From the NCBI GenBank assembly GCA_024280375.1, contig JAJRQF010000040.1, forward strand, positions 1 through 64,000: a DNA stretch of 64,000 nucleotides, in the 5' to 3' direction. The stretch is from Alphaproteobacteria bacterium. Its GTDB lineage: Bacteria; Pseudomonadota; Alphaproteobacteria; Rhizobiales; Rhizobiaceae. The position numbers were made by a program, and so were the translations under genes. Positions 1 to 8,175 of the stretch are shown here, in pieces; within the stretch, counting starts at the first letter, position 1, and each line of letters opens with the position of its first letter. The notes beneath the pieces are model-generated. The model had not been told where the DNA came from, searched no databases, and saw only the letters and a program-made list of their open reading frames with translations.

Positions 1-203
1 CGGGTTTCCATGGCCTGGGTCAAAAGACCGGCTTTCATGCAATGGGCCATAATGAAGTCTGGATGATCGCGCAATATTGCATCGAGAGAGGCTACCGCGT
101 CGCCGTCAAAAATCAGGCTCATTTCGTGGGCCTCTTCCATGCGTTCGATCATATTTTGGTCAGCACCGGAAACGGGAATGCCGCGTTGATCTTTGTTGGA
201 CAT
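1..203 (-). CDS. TPR protein, TTC38-like, N-terminal fragment (cut by window edge)
   Basis: Only the first 67 codons are inside the window; the rest lies beyond base 1. The minus-strand ATG at 203 opens a frame reading MSNKDQRGIPVSG, then an acidic helical stretch, then GDAVASLDAILRDHPDF and MAHCMKAGLL. The pattern of small residue, LDAIL, a proline-phenylalanine turn, then MAH and K-A-LL matches the first repeat of TTC38-type tetratricopeptide proteins, a family of unknown biochemical role found in many alphaproteobacteria. There is no signal peptide, so it is probably cytoplasmic. It is divergent from the Lrp-type regulator gene at 312, with 108 bases between them that hold a palindrome, so that regulator may control it. 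The family call rests on a short piece. Confidence 0.6.
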   Translation of the reverse strand, partial: MSNKDQRGIPVSGADQNMIERMEEAHEMSLIFDGDAVASLDAILRDHPDFIMAHCMKAGLLTQAMET

Positions 204-252
204 GGATTGGCCTTTGGTTGGAATCAGTTGAGTTGAAATATTATGCTATTTT

Positions 253-272
253 TTAGAGCGAAATCTCTCTAA
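253..272. promoter_or_regulatory. palindrome between TPR gene and lrp-like gene (candidate operator)
   Basis: TTAGAG, eight bases, CTCTAA: a perfect 6-base inverted repeat in an AT-rich spacer between two divergent genes, 40 bases before the start of the Lrp-type regulator. Lrp/AsnC proteins commonly bind AT-rich imperfect palindromes upstream of their own gene, so this is a reasonable autoregulatory site. The assignment is inference. Confidence 0.35.
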
Positions 273-311
273 TCTGGCTCTTTTGGAAATATTTTTTAGC
301 GGAAAAACCCT

Positions 312-773
312 ATGCAACTGGATAATGTAGATAAAAAAATCATACTAGCGCTGAGCGATGATGGCCGCGCCAGCATCGAGGTGATTGCAGAAAAAGTCGG
401 GCTATCGCCCACCCCCACCCGCAGGCGGGTTAAGCGGCTCGAAGATGAGGGCGTGGTGAGGGGGTATCGGGCTGAAATTGACCCGGAAAAATGCGGGCTG
501 GAACTGGCGATTTATGTATTCGTCAAATTACAGAGCCGCGATCGGGCAACCATTGCAAAATTTGAAGCCCGGATATTGAACTTACCGGAGGTGCAGCGAT
601 GTGATCTGATTTCCGGTGTGCATGATTATATCCTGACCTTGCGACTGCCGGATATGAAGAATTACAATCTCTATTTGCGCGAGATATTGGCCGAGCTGCC
701 GGGCGTATTTGGTATTGAAACCAGCGTTGTGATTGGCAAAGTCAAGGAAAGTTGTGCCTTGCCGCTGGGGTGA
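312..773 (+). CDS. Lrp/AsnC family transcriptional regulator
   Basis: A 153-residue protein of normal length for the family. Residues about 4-60 form the AsnC-type winged helix-turn-helix: LDNVDKKIILALSDDG starts helix 1, and the stretch around LSPTPTRRRVKRLEDEGVV is the recognition helix with the usual R-R-x-K-R-L-E-x-G-V-I/V pattern. Residues about 68-145 form the RAM ligand-binding and oligomerisation domain (YVFVKLQS, then LISGVHDYILTLRLPDMKNY). Such proteins are octameric regulators of amino-acid genes that sense an amino acid. It is divergent from the TPR gene at 203 and converges with the globin gene at 777. Target and effector cannot be told from the sequence. Confidence 0.9.
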   Translation: MQLDNVDKKIILALSDDGRASIEVIAEKVGLSPTPTRRRVKRLEDEGVVRGYRAEIDPEKCGLELAIYVFVKLQSRDRATIAKFEARILNLPEVQRCDLISGVHDYILTLRLPDMKNYNLYLREILAELPGVFGIETSVVIGKVKESCALPLG

Positions 774-776
774 GAA

Positions 777-1250
777 TTATTGGTTAAGCCACTCAGGCAC
801 TTCGTCAAACGGGGTGGCGAATTTTGCCATCCACAGGCTTTGGGCAATGCGCTCGGCCGCACGAATGGCCGGGCTTGCTGCTTCCTCACCTAAAATCTCT
901 ATCGAGGTTTTGCGAAACAGTTCCAGCCACAGGCGGAAATCATCAGATTTGATTTCGGTCAGCACCATATGGGCAGGAATGGGTTTGCCTTTATATTTGC
1001 CGCTTTTCAGCAATACTGACGACCAGAATTTCTTCATTTTGTCCATATGCACCGGCCATTTGCCGTCGAGCCGGTCGTTAAACAGCGGCCCAAGGCGAGG
1101 CTCGACTTGCGCTCTTGCATAAAATGTTTCGACCAGTTCGGATATTTTGTCTTCAGTAATCGAGGGATGAACCGGATCACGCGGGCCGGCTGGAACAACG
1201 CGCAAAGCATCATCTGCATGGGAATATGGGGTGTTATTTGTTTCTCGCAT
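777..1250 (-). CDS. group III truncated haemoglobin
   Basis: A 157-residue protein. After a poorly conserved N-terminal tail of about 28 residues comes a 2-on-2 globin fold. The diagnostic group III stretch is FWSSVLLKSGKYKGKPIPAH: W76 lies in it, and His94 at its end is the likely proximal F8 haem ligand. His68 in WPVHM is a candidate E7 distal residue and Trp108 in RLWLELF fits the G8 Trp of the group. Group III globins bind O2 and NO and are linked to nitrosative or oxygen-related metabolism in proteobacteria. The gene converges with the Lrp-type regulator, 3 bases between the stops, and follows a small membrane-protein gene on the same strand. ATG at 1250 is the only good start. Confidence 0.87.
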   Translation of the reverse strand: MRETNNTPYSHADDALRVVPAGPRDPVHPSITEDKISELVETFYARAQVEPRLGPLFNDRLDGKWPVHMDKMKKFWSSVLLKSGKYKGKPIPAHMVLTEIKSDDFRLWLELFRKTSIEILGEEAASPAIRAAERIAQSLWMAKFATPFDEVPEWLNQ

Positions 1251-1291
1251 AGCTATTCCTCAACTTCGTTTCGGGCCTTGCCCAAGTCATT

Positions 1292-1360
1292 TGATTTTGC
1301 GCGGCGCTTTTTTGCTCACTCATGTTTTGCGCTTCACTTTGCTCAACGTGCAACATGAGT
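1292..1360. repeat. 70-bp palindromic repeat, copy A
   Basis: Most divergent of three copies (others at 1832 and 1964). It has the same order: a TTGCGC-like start, a T-run, then CTCATGTT, a central segment with GCGCTTCACTT, then AACATGAG as the inverted arm. In this copy only, GCGCGGCGCT occurs on both sides (1299-1308 and about 1363-1372), which looks like a flanking direct repeat. It lies between the globin gene and the small membrane-protein gene. Confidence 0.7.
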
Positions 1361-1370
1361 TGGCGCGGCG

Positions 1371-1538
1371 CTATTCAACCCAGTTCAAAGCGATCAGCAA
1401 TATGATGACACCCCAGAATATCGAGTTGATAAAGGAGCGCAAAATGCCGCTGTCTTCTTCAATCGTTACCCCCAGCATCGATAAAACAATGGTGCCGGGC
1501 AAAAACATTATATTGGTCAGGAATCTGAGGATAGCCAT
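1371..1538 (-). CDS. small two-helix membrane protein (55 aa), unknown function
   Basis: A 55-residue frame, short enough for gene finders to miss. ATG at 1538 is preceded by GGAG with 7 bases between, a good ribosome binding site. The product begins MAILRFLTNIMFLPGTIVLS, a hydrophobic segment, followed by a short acidic turn (TIEEDSG) and a second hydrophobic stretch (INSIFWGVIILLIALNW) ending in VE. That gives two membrane helices joined by a hydrophilic loop. No family is recognised. It lies on the same strand as the aminotransferase upstream and the globin downstream, but repeats separate it from both, so it may be independently transcribed. The start signal and the clean hydrophobic pattern are the main evidence that it is real. 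Confidence 0.65.
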   Translation of the reverse strand: MAILRFLTNIMFLPGTIVLSMLGVTIEEDSGILRSFINSIFWGVIILLIALNWVE

Positions 1539-1638
1539 TAACTTGCTCCGTTTCGCCAGATCTGCCTGACTTATTGCCTCTTAATATAACCATACATATT
1601 CAAAAATCAATATGTGTTTGGATTTAGTTGTTTGTTTT

Positions 1639-1783
1639 CTTCTCCCCTTGAGGGAGAAGGTAGGCATCGCGTAGCGATGGTCGGATGAGGGGTATTGAGC
1701 TTATGCACTCCTCACCCAACTTCGACCATTGGTTCAGCTTTGCCTTTCCGGGTCTTCGTATCCCTCTCCCGCAAGGGGAGAGG
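1639..1783. repeat. long imperfect inverted repeat (hairpin/MITE-like)
   Basis: The left end reads CTTCTCCCCTTGAGGGAGAA and the right end, in reverse complement, CCTCTCCCCTTGCGGGAGAG. Internal segments also pair: ATGGTCGGATGAGG on the left against ATGGTCGAAGTTGGGTGAGG on the right. Each end is itself a small hairpin. Elements built from CTCTCCC...GGGAGAGG and GATGAGG blocks are common in intergenic DNA of rhizobia and relatives. No coding capacity. Confidence 0.75.
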
Positions 1784-1831
1784 TAAGTCTTTCACGGGTA
1801 CTTATTGTCTCACGGCAATACTTACCCGGAT

Positions 1832-1902
1832 AAAATCTTGCGCATCGCTTTTTTTAGTGACTCGTGTTTTGCGCTTCACTTCGTTTAACGTGCAACATGA
1901 GT
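1832..1902. repeat. 70-bp palindromic repeat, copy B
   Basis: Nearly identical to copy C at 1964 over 70 bases. It reads AAATCTTGCGCATCGC, a run of seven T, AGTGACTCGTGTT, a centre containing GCGCTTCACTTCG, then AACGTGCAACATGAGT. The arms ACTC(A/G)TGTT and AACATGAGT can pair. The left arm here has one change (CTCGTG instead of CTCATG), which keeps a G-T pair. Confidence 0.8.
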
Positions 1903-1918
1903 AGTCGCTCCACGCATG

Positions 1919-1940
1919 CCCTCGGGCTTGACCCGACGGG
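1919..1940. repeat. short GC palindrome
   Basis: CCCTCGGGCTTGACCCGACG followed by GG: an imperfect stem-loop with a CTTGA loop. This sequence type is widespread between genes in alphaproteobacteria. It lies between repeat copies B and C. Confidence 0.6.
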
Positions 1941-1963
1941 TGCGATTGCTTCTTTAATGGTTC

Positions 1964-2033
1964 AAATCTTGCGCATCGCTTTTTTTAGTGACTCATGTTT
2001 TGCGCTTCACTTCGTTTAACGTGCAACATGAGT
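1964..2033. repeat. 70-bp palindromic repeat, copy C
   Basis: Best-formed copy: AAATCTTGCGCATCGC, seven T, AGTG, then ACTCATGTT and its inverted arm AACATGAGT around a 24-base centre. It ends 24 bases from the aminotransferase stop codon, so on that transcript it would form a hairpin in the 3' untranslated region. Confidence 0.8.
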
Positions 2034-2056
2034 TGATGCTCCACGTGCGATTTGAA

Positions 2057-3379
<1,323 letters not shown>

Positions 3380-3543
3380 TCATCAATGGCCCCATCAGTG
3401 CCATTGGTTCATTCGATATGGTGATGGAATTATCAAAAAATTGAATGTGACCATCAGGCGCAGGCCGGGTTGAATATGTCAAAAGTTAAATTGAATTGTG
3501 CATTAGGTCATAGACAGATAAAGGAAGGAAGTGGTTTCATCGG

Positions 3544-4596
3544 TTGTTGGTTAAACTGGAGTTTGAATTGCCCAATTTCTATGTCCGCCTATTGATTGCC
3601 GGAATAATGATTGCATTTGGTGCGCAAGCGAATTTTGCTGTTTTAAGCCCAGCGCAGGCGGAAGTCACAACGCCGTTGCAACCGGTAAAGCCGACCTATC
3701 GCATTATAAAAGGCACTTCAGACGAGCCAACCGCGAAAAAACCCGCAAAACCTGGCAATTCGGATGCGGCGCGCACCTGGGCGGTGATTTCGGAAACAAA
3801 GGATATTTCCGTTTTGGACCGGTTTATTGCGCAATTTCCGGGCTCGAAACAAGCATTACTGGCTTTAAACCGTCGTGATGGACTGGTGCGGGGATCTGTC
3901 GACACAAAGACCAACCAAACCCAACGACCGGAGCCAGCCGTCCAATTTGAAGAGCGGCCAGAATTTTCGCGCGCCATACAGTCCGAGCTGTTTCGAATGG
4001 GGTGTGAGCCTGGTCGGCCAGATGGGCAGTGGGGACGAAAAAGTATCGATGCGGCAAATCGGTTTTCAAAATACGCCGGGGTGACGGTTGAAACCGGGTA
4101 TCCAAATATTGCATTGCTTGCCAGTGTTCAGGCTGGTGCAGACAATGTATGCCCGTTGGAATGCGGTGTGAAGTTTGACAGTATCGGTGGTCAATGCGTT
4201 GCAAAAACCTGCCCGAGCGGCCAGAAGCTATCGTCTGCCGGTGCATGCTACGCGCCAAAAATTGTTAAAACCTGCAAGCCGGGCCAAAGGCTGTCTTCAA
4301 AGGGCAGGTGTTATACTCCAAGAACGGTCAAGACTTGCAAAGCGGGCCAAAAATTATCCTCAAAGGGCCGGTGCTATACACCAAAAGCGGCTAAAGTCTG
4401 CCGTCAGGGTGAGCGTCTTTCTTCACGTGGCGTTTGTTTTAAACCAAAACCTGTAAAAAAACAGGTTGCGACACCGCGGAAAGTTAATAAGCCAAAAAAC
4501 AATCGTTGCGCCTGGTGCCGAACCAAAACCGGCACCGAGGTATATGTTTGCGGCGCAAGGATAACCCGTTTGCAGGCCAGTGGTGATTGCGAATAG
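3544..4596 (+). CDS. secreted protein: peptidoglycan-binding-like domain plus tandem Cys repeats
   Basis: A 350-residue exported protein. The only plausible starts are TTG codons at 3544 and 3547, behind a GGAAGGAAG stretch. A signal sequence follows (FYVRLLIAGIMIAFGAQANF, then a likely cut after SPAQA). Residues about 75-115 (ARTWAVISETKDISVLDRFI) resemble the short helical segment seen in rhizobial caspase-like secreted proteins. Residues about 140-185 (AIQSELFRMGCEPGRPDGQW) look like a degenerate peptidoglycan-binding fold. Residues about 200-310 carry four or five tandem units of about 23 residues, each C-x2-G-x4-5-S(S/A)-x-G-x-C-(Y/F)-x-P and rich in lysine. A last Cys-containing segment (RCAWCRTKTGTEVYVCGARI) closes the protein. 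Function unknown; an envelope-attached structural or binding role is an inference. The next gene is convergent. Confidence 0.75.
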   Translation: MLVKLEFELPNFYVRLLIAGIMIAFGAQANFAVLSPAQAEVTTPLQPVKPTYRIIKGTSDEPTAKKPAKPGNSDAARTWAVISETKDISVLDRFIAQFPGSKQALLALNRRDGLVRGSVDTKTNQTQRPEPAVQFEERPEFSRAIQSELFRMGCEPGRPDGQWGRKSIDAANRFSKYAGVTVETGYPNIALLASVQAGADNVCPLECGVKFDSIGGQCVAKTCPSGQKLSSAGACYAPKIVKTCKPGQRLSSKGRCYTPRTVKTCKAGQKLSSKGRCYTPKAAKVCRQGERLSSRGVCFKPKPVKKQVATPRKVNKPKNNRCAWCRTKTGTEVYVCGARITRLQASGDCE

Positions 4597-4612
4597 AATT
4601 GGCTGATAACTT

Positions 4613-5497
4613 TTAGTTTTTGACCATTATGGTTTGGGCAGGCACGGAGTAATTGGGTGCATGAAACCCTATTGCCACAGGCGAAAACTCCCGAATGAGC
4701 TTTAGGCGTATGGCGCGGGCATAATCTTCGAACCTTGAGGCTGTTATGGTAAAACTGCCTGGTCCCGAAATAAGGTTTTGCCGATACCAGTTGGATAAAT
4801 TTGCATCGTCGGTTTCGATTGCCAATCCATTGACGATGGTTTTGTTGGTAAGGGCGATATTACGTGCGATTGGCAAAATTATTGCCCCCTTGCTCCAGGG
4901 AATGGTTTCCGGCCCATCGCCCGATACATCAACGATTTTACGAAGGGCGGTAATGCCGTTAATTTCCAGCATATTCAGTGCAAATGCCAGCCCGTCGCCA
5001 AGCCCGGTGCCACCGCCGCCAATCGCGGTCAATGCGCCATGGCGGTTGTTGAAGCTCTCGACTCTTTTTGAAAACAGTTCAGCCGATTGAGGAGAATTCA
5101 CAATAAACCACTCAGTCGGATATTTTGGATAACCCGCATCAGACCAGATCAGCATTGCGACAGCGATGGATTGGTGGACGCCTTTTGATATGGTTTCGAG
5201 AACCAAAGGATTGCGAAAGGCCGAAGCAATTCCGTTTAATTGCAATTGCAATTCGTTCCTGTTGATACTGCCGGAGGCATCGACAGCCAGGACAATTTCA
5301 ACATCTACGTTTTTGATGGTGCCTTGTGCTGCTGCAATTGGCGCAAACGCCAGGAAAATGTACAGGGTGAATAATTTTGGAATAGAAGCGCGCAGGAATG
5401 GCAACTGGACCGGGGCCTGGAAGATGTCTGTGAAAACACGCGCCAATTGGAACTCAATCGCGCTTGAATTTGGAAATTTGATCTGCAAGCACCGCAT
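4613..5497 (-). CDS. DUF1194 family secreted von Willebrand A protein (paralogue 1)
   Basis: A 294-residue frame with a vWA fold. The MIDAS metal motif is VLAVDASGSINRNE (D-x-S-x-S), with VDVSGDGPET further on, as in DUF1194 proteins. A hydrophobic export segment (LFTLYIFLAFAPIAAAQG) ends near residue 58, so the 30-odd residues before it may not be translated; TTG codons inside are possible starts. The annotated ATG at 5497 overlaps the end of the TPR gene upstream by 44 bases, suggesting coupled translation. A second member of the same family is at 27226. DUF1194 proteins are predicted periplasmic; their ligand is not known. It sits between the Cys-repeat protein and the TPR protein, and these three form a secreted-protein cluster. 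Confidence 0.82.
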   Translation of the reverse strand: MRCLQIKFPNSSAIEFQLARVFTDIFQAPVQLPFLRASIPKLFTLYIFLAFAPIAAAQGTIKNVDVEIVLAVDASGSINRNELQLQLNGIASAFRNPLVLETISKGVHQSIAVAMLIWSDAGYPKYPTEWFIVNSPQSAELFSKRVESFNNRHGALTAIGGGGTGLGDGLAFALNMLEINGITALRKIVDVSGDGPETIPWSKGAIILPIARNIALTNKTIVNGLAIETDDANLSNWYRQNLISGPGSFTITASRFEDYARAIRLKLIREFSPVAIGFHAPNYSVPAQTIMVKN

Positions 5498-6005
5498 ATT
5501 CTGTGCATTGAATGCCGCAGCGGTTTTCTATCTCACTGAGCTGTAATTTTGCACTTGCAAGATCGCCCTTTTGTAAAAAGGCTTCTCCCATATATTCGCG
5601 CACCAAGGTGTAATCAGGGTCGATTTTCAACGCTTCTTTATAGTAGCCAAGCCCGACATCAACGCGGCCAGCTTTGCGGTGTGCATAGCCCAGATAGTTT
5701 AAAATGCGCGGATCGCTTTTATCATAGGCAAATGAAAGAACCTGAATTGCGTCATTGTAGCGCCCCCGTATCGCGAGATCGCGACCGGTTTGATAAATGT
5801 TCTCATCATCGACAAGGCTGCTTTTTTTGATGATAACGCATTTCTTGCGTTTCTTGCTCCAGATTTTGCCCTTCTTACATTTTGGCGTGACAACGGTTGC
5901 TTTCCCACTGCTACTTCCGCCCATGGCGGGTGCTGCTGATACAAAAGAAAATGAAATCAGGGTGGCGATCAATACGGTGTGAATTTTTAAACCAATGCTA
6001 AACAT
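5454..6005 (-). CDS. secreted tetratricopeptide-repeat protein
   Basis: Taken from ATG 6005 (GGGAG seven bases before) rather than the longer frame from 6110. The resulting 183 residues start with a clear signal peptide (HTVLIATLISFSFVSAAPAM). A short basic Cys motif follows, PKCKKGKIWSKKRKKCV, the same C-x2-G-x(n)-C arrangement as the repeats of the protein at 3544. Residues about 70-165 hold TPR units: LAIRGRYNDAIQVLSFAYDK, ILNYLGYAHRKAGRVDVGLG and YTLVREYMGEAFLQKGDLAS. A conserved CGIQCTEY segment ends the protein. Homologues in rhizobia are periplasmic TPR proteins of unknown role. It is the first gene of a probable two-gene operon with the DUF1194 gene, which it overlaps by 44 bases. Confidence 0.85.
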   Translation of the reverse strand: MFSIGLKIHTVLIATLISFSFVSAAPAMGGSSSGKATVVTPKCKKGKIWSKKRKKCVIIKKSSLVDDENIYQTGRDLAIRGRYNDAIQVLSFAYDKSDPRILNYLGYAHRKAGRVDVGLGYYKEALKIDPDYTLVREYMGEAFLQKGDLASAKLQLSEIENRCGIQCTEYAVLADQISKFKRD

Positions 6006-6178
6006 TGCAAGTCTCCCGTTGAGATAATTGGGTCGTGCCGGGCTGGGTGACAATTGGGAAGATGTATTTGCAAGCCATAGCAGACATATTTTGTAGTGAT
6101 CATATATCATTTCTATGGGAAATTATATGAAATCCTTCTCACAGTTGATTGAGTGAAAGTGTTTGATGTTAAGATAGG

Positions 6179-6198
6179 TAATTGGGTTCAGACCCCAA
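6179..6198 (+). repeat. TAATTG(A/G)GTTCAGACCCC repeat, copy 1
   Basis: Reads TAATTGGGTTCAGACCCCAA just downstream of the EamA gene (minus strand). It occurs again at 7407 in the same orientation and at 7159 inverted, so the EamA gene is bracketed by an inverted pair. Confidence 0.65.
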
Positions 6199-6216
6199 GC
6201 TCTGGAACCGTTGCGC

Positions 6217-7155
6217 TTATATTGATTTGGAAGCCTTGTTGGTGATGCGGCCGGGCAATAGCTGGACGATCAGAATTGCTGCAAAAATCAGGAAGCAGCC
6301 CATATAGCCGGCGGTATCCAATCGTTCACCTAGCAGGATCGCCGCAAACAGGGCGGCAAACAGCGCTTCTGAAGACAATAATATGGCCGCATCGGCTTCG
6401 CTTGTATAACGCTGTCCGATTGCCATTAAGGTGAAAGCCAGCCCGCCGGCAAAAATGCCTCCATATAGTATTTCCGGCGCCGCCAGCAAAATGATGCTGA
6501 AATTTGCCGCTGGTTCAATTGCAGCAGTGAATGAATTATTGGCAAATATTAAATGCGCGATGAGTGAAATAATACCGGCAACGGCAAATTGAATAAGTGC
6601 CGTTTGCACAGGGCGGCCATATTTCTGGACAGAATATCCCATTAAAACGATATGGCCTGCACCGATGAATGCGCCAATGATTACCAGAATATCACCCTGA
6701 TTGAGACCGGATAAGCCTCCACCACCCAACAGAAAAATGCCGATCATTGCCATGGCGCTACCTGGCCAAATGACCCAATGTTGTTTTTGACGCAATATTA
6801 TCAAAACCATAATGGGGACAATTATAACGTAAAGGCCGGTTAAAAACCCTGCACTGGTAACCGTGGTCACTAATAGGCCAACCTGTTGTAAGGCCATGGT
6901 GCTGAAAAACAGCAGGCCGACCAGTATTGCCTGTTTGACGGTTGCTCTCAACGGGGGAAGGGGAGCGGTTGAGGTTGCGTCTTTCGAGCGCTCCCAAAGG
7001 GCAAAGGGAATTACAACCAGTGTTGCCAGTAAAAACCGCAATGTCATGAACAGCATGGGGCCAACATTTTCCATGGCCGTTTGCTGGGCGATAAATCCCA
7101 TGCCCCAGATAATGCCTGCGAATAGCAAACACAGATTGGCAGAACGCCTCGACAT
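6217..7155 (-). CDS. DMT superfamily transporter (EamA type)
   Basis: A 312-residue inner-membrane protein with about ten predicted helices in two EamA halves. The first helix carries LLFAGIIWGMGFIAQQTAM, typical of the family, and the second half starts near residue 150 (LVIIGAFIGAGHIVLMGYSV). The conserved EAxFxxxxxxxxxGE motif appears as SEALFAALFAAILLGE near the C-terminus. Members export metabolites or drugs by proton exchange; the substrate cannot be predicted. The coding sequence looks intact. It lies between two inverted copies of a short repeat (6179 and 7159), so transfer as a small mobile unit is conceivable but unproven. Start at ATG 7155. Confidence 0.88.
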   Translation of the reverse strand: MSRRSANLCLLFAGIIWGMGFIAQQTAMENVGPMLFMTLRFLLATLVVIPFALWERSKDATSTAPLPPLRATVKQAILVGLLFFSTMALQQVGLLVTTVTSAGFLTGLYVIIVPIMVLIILRQKQHWVIWPGSAMAMIGIFLLGGGGLSGLNQGDILVIIGAFIGAGHIVLMGYSVQKYGRPVQTALIQFAVAGIISLIAHLIFANNSFTAAIEPAANFSIILLAAPEILYGGIFAGGLAFTLMAIGQRYTSEADAAILLSSEALFAALFAAILLGERLDTAGYMGCFLIFAAILIVQLLPGRITNKASKSI

Positions 7156-7158
7156 TCA

Positions 7159-7423
7159 GGGTCTGGACTCAATTAGGGATGCGGCTGTGCATCCTGACAA
7201 TTTTGATCCCGCAAGGCGAAAATGATCGATTTGGGTGGCCCCCAATGAGGAATTTTCAACGCTGTGAGGCGAAATTGTCGAGCTGCCCCAGGGGTTGGAG
7301 GTCAAATGGCCCGCTTCAGCGTCGAAAAGCCTTGCCGATGGGCGACATCGCCTTTCATTTTTCTCCTTGAATTGAATCATTTTACTTCCAACACAGCTCG
7401 TATTCTTAATTGAGTTCAGACCC
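7159..7423. mobile_element. 265-bp sequence with inverted ends (possible decayed MITE)
   Basis: The left end reads GGGTCTGGACTCAATTA and the right end, in reverse complement, GGGTCTGAACTCAATTA, differing at one of 17 bases. Similarity fades over the next nine bases, where the differences are mostly transitions. Inside, AATTTT...AGGCGAAA occurs twice about 52 bases apart (7199 and 7251), and GACAATTT is met by AAATTGTC. A 74-codon minus-strand frame covers it but has no recognisable product. No transposase is present and no target-site duplication was identified. Confidence 0.4.
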
Positions 7424-7965
7424 CAATATTCTTGTGGGTGGCGAATCAGGTTTCAGATTGGGGATATATCAGGTGGCAGTCACTTAAATTCGTGGTTATT
7501 CACAGGTGGGGCAAAATTAGTTGAAATTACAAAAATTTTTTACAACACAAATTTACATTCATATTTGTGTATATGATTTGTTTTTAACCAATTGATAAAT
7601 AAAAATAATTTACCTTTGGGAAGAAAAATGATCCGAAGAAATTGTGTGTGAAACTTCACATCACGTTTACGTAAAGGTCATTTTATTTGAAAAACCCCTT
7701 TTATTTCACGCGGTTCTGGTTATATTGCATTTGTGTTCAGGCAAGGATCTGAACATGCGCCTCCGGTCGTGTTATTCCCTGAATGCAAACCGGCTCGAAG
7801 ATTGGTTGACGGATTCCCGTCAGGCAGCTTCCAAAAAACCTAGTATTTAGGCGGTAGAAATTTTGTAATTTCAGCGGCTGATTATTTTCTCTTTTGGCGT
7901 GAAATACACGTATTAGAGCCAATTTGATGCGGCTTGGAATTGTGATCCAGGACCCGGCGCACTGA
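7424..7965. other. AT-rich gene-free spacer
   Basis: About 540 bases without a believable coding frame. The first half is very AT-rich. The only sites of note are a perfect TTTACGTAAA palindrome near 7667 and short A/T runs. It may hold the promoter of the candidate RNA that follows, but no confident -35/-10 pair could be picked. Confidence 0.5.
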
Positions 7966-8175
7966 CAGGCATCCTCCCAAGCCTGGCAAGTGTAGCTGCG
8001 TCTTTGGGCTGGGCGCTGTTCTGCCGCACCGAATACAAGATTGCCGGCATGGTCGGATCGCAAGATCGGGGCAGCCATGGCTAAGCGTATGGGCGTACGC
8101 TTTACCGGCATAGGTGTGTGCTTGCACATGCCGAACGTGCCGGAACCATCCCCCCGGTTCCGGCACACTTTTTTT
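7966..8175 (+). ncRNA. candidate structured small RNA ending in a rho-independent terminator
   Basis: The plus strand shows a series of hairpins with no open frame to explain them. CAGGC at 7966 pairs with GCCTG at 7981. GATC pairs with GATC around a GCAA tetraloop (8056-8067). AAGCGTA at 8083 pairs with TACGCTT at 8096. CGGCAT pairs with ATGCCG around TGTGC-TT-GCACA (about 8106-8133). The last is the 11-bp terminator stem at 8137-8166 followed by seven T. The 5' end is unknown and could lie further upstream. No match to tmRNA, SRP RNA, RNase P RNA or 6S RNA was recognised. It is convergent with the cupredoxin gene. Confidence 0.5.
8137..8175 (+). terminator. strong rho-independent terminator, plus strand
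   Basis: GTGCCGGAACC, an 8-base loop, GGTTCCGGCAC, then AC and TTTTTTT. The 11-bp stem is perfect and the T-run is on the plus strand, although no plus-strand protein gene is evident upstream. That is the main reason to suspect an RNA gene. Confidence 0.85.

Larger units (their letters stand above)
1539..2056. other. gene-free spacer filled with palindromic repeats
   Basis: A 518-base stretch between the aminotransferase and the small membrane protein, with no convincing frame on either strand. It holds a long imperfect inverted repeat (1639-1783), two copies of the 70-bp repeat (1832 and 1964) and a short GC palindrome (1919). These explain most of its length. Confidence 0.75.

Noticed and set aside
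42-236. 64-codon plus-strand frame at the window start
   Set aside because: It lies opposite the TPR gene fragment, whose minus-strand reading has family features; the plus reading has none.
1639-2033. Possible CRISPR array because of repeated palindromes
   Set aside because: Only three repeat units with unequal spacing and no uniform spacers; they are dispersed intergenic repeats.
7156-7380. 74-codon minus-strand frame downstream of the EamA start
   Set aside because: It lies wholly inside the inverted-end element, has no recognisable fold and no conserved pattern. A shadow of repeat sequence seems more likely than a gene.
7667-7676. TTTACGTAAA as a LiuR/MerR-type operator
   Set aside because: A single 10-bp palindrome with no suitable regulator or target gene nearby is not enough.
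7644-7850. 68-codon plus-strand frame in the AT-rich spacer
   Set aside because: No ribosome site, no family features, and ends without relation to neighbours.
7966-8175. tmRNA, SRP RNA, RNase P RNA or 6S RNA as identity of the structured stretch
   Set aside because: None of the known core strings (tag coding sequence, the SRP GGAAG core, RNase P conserved region, 6S bubble) could be found.
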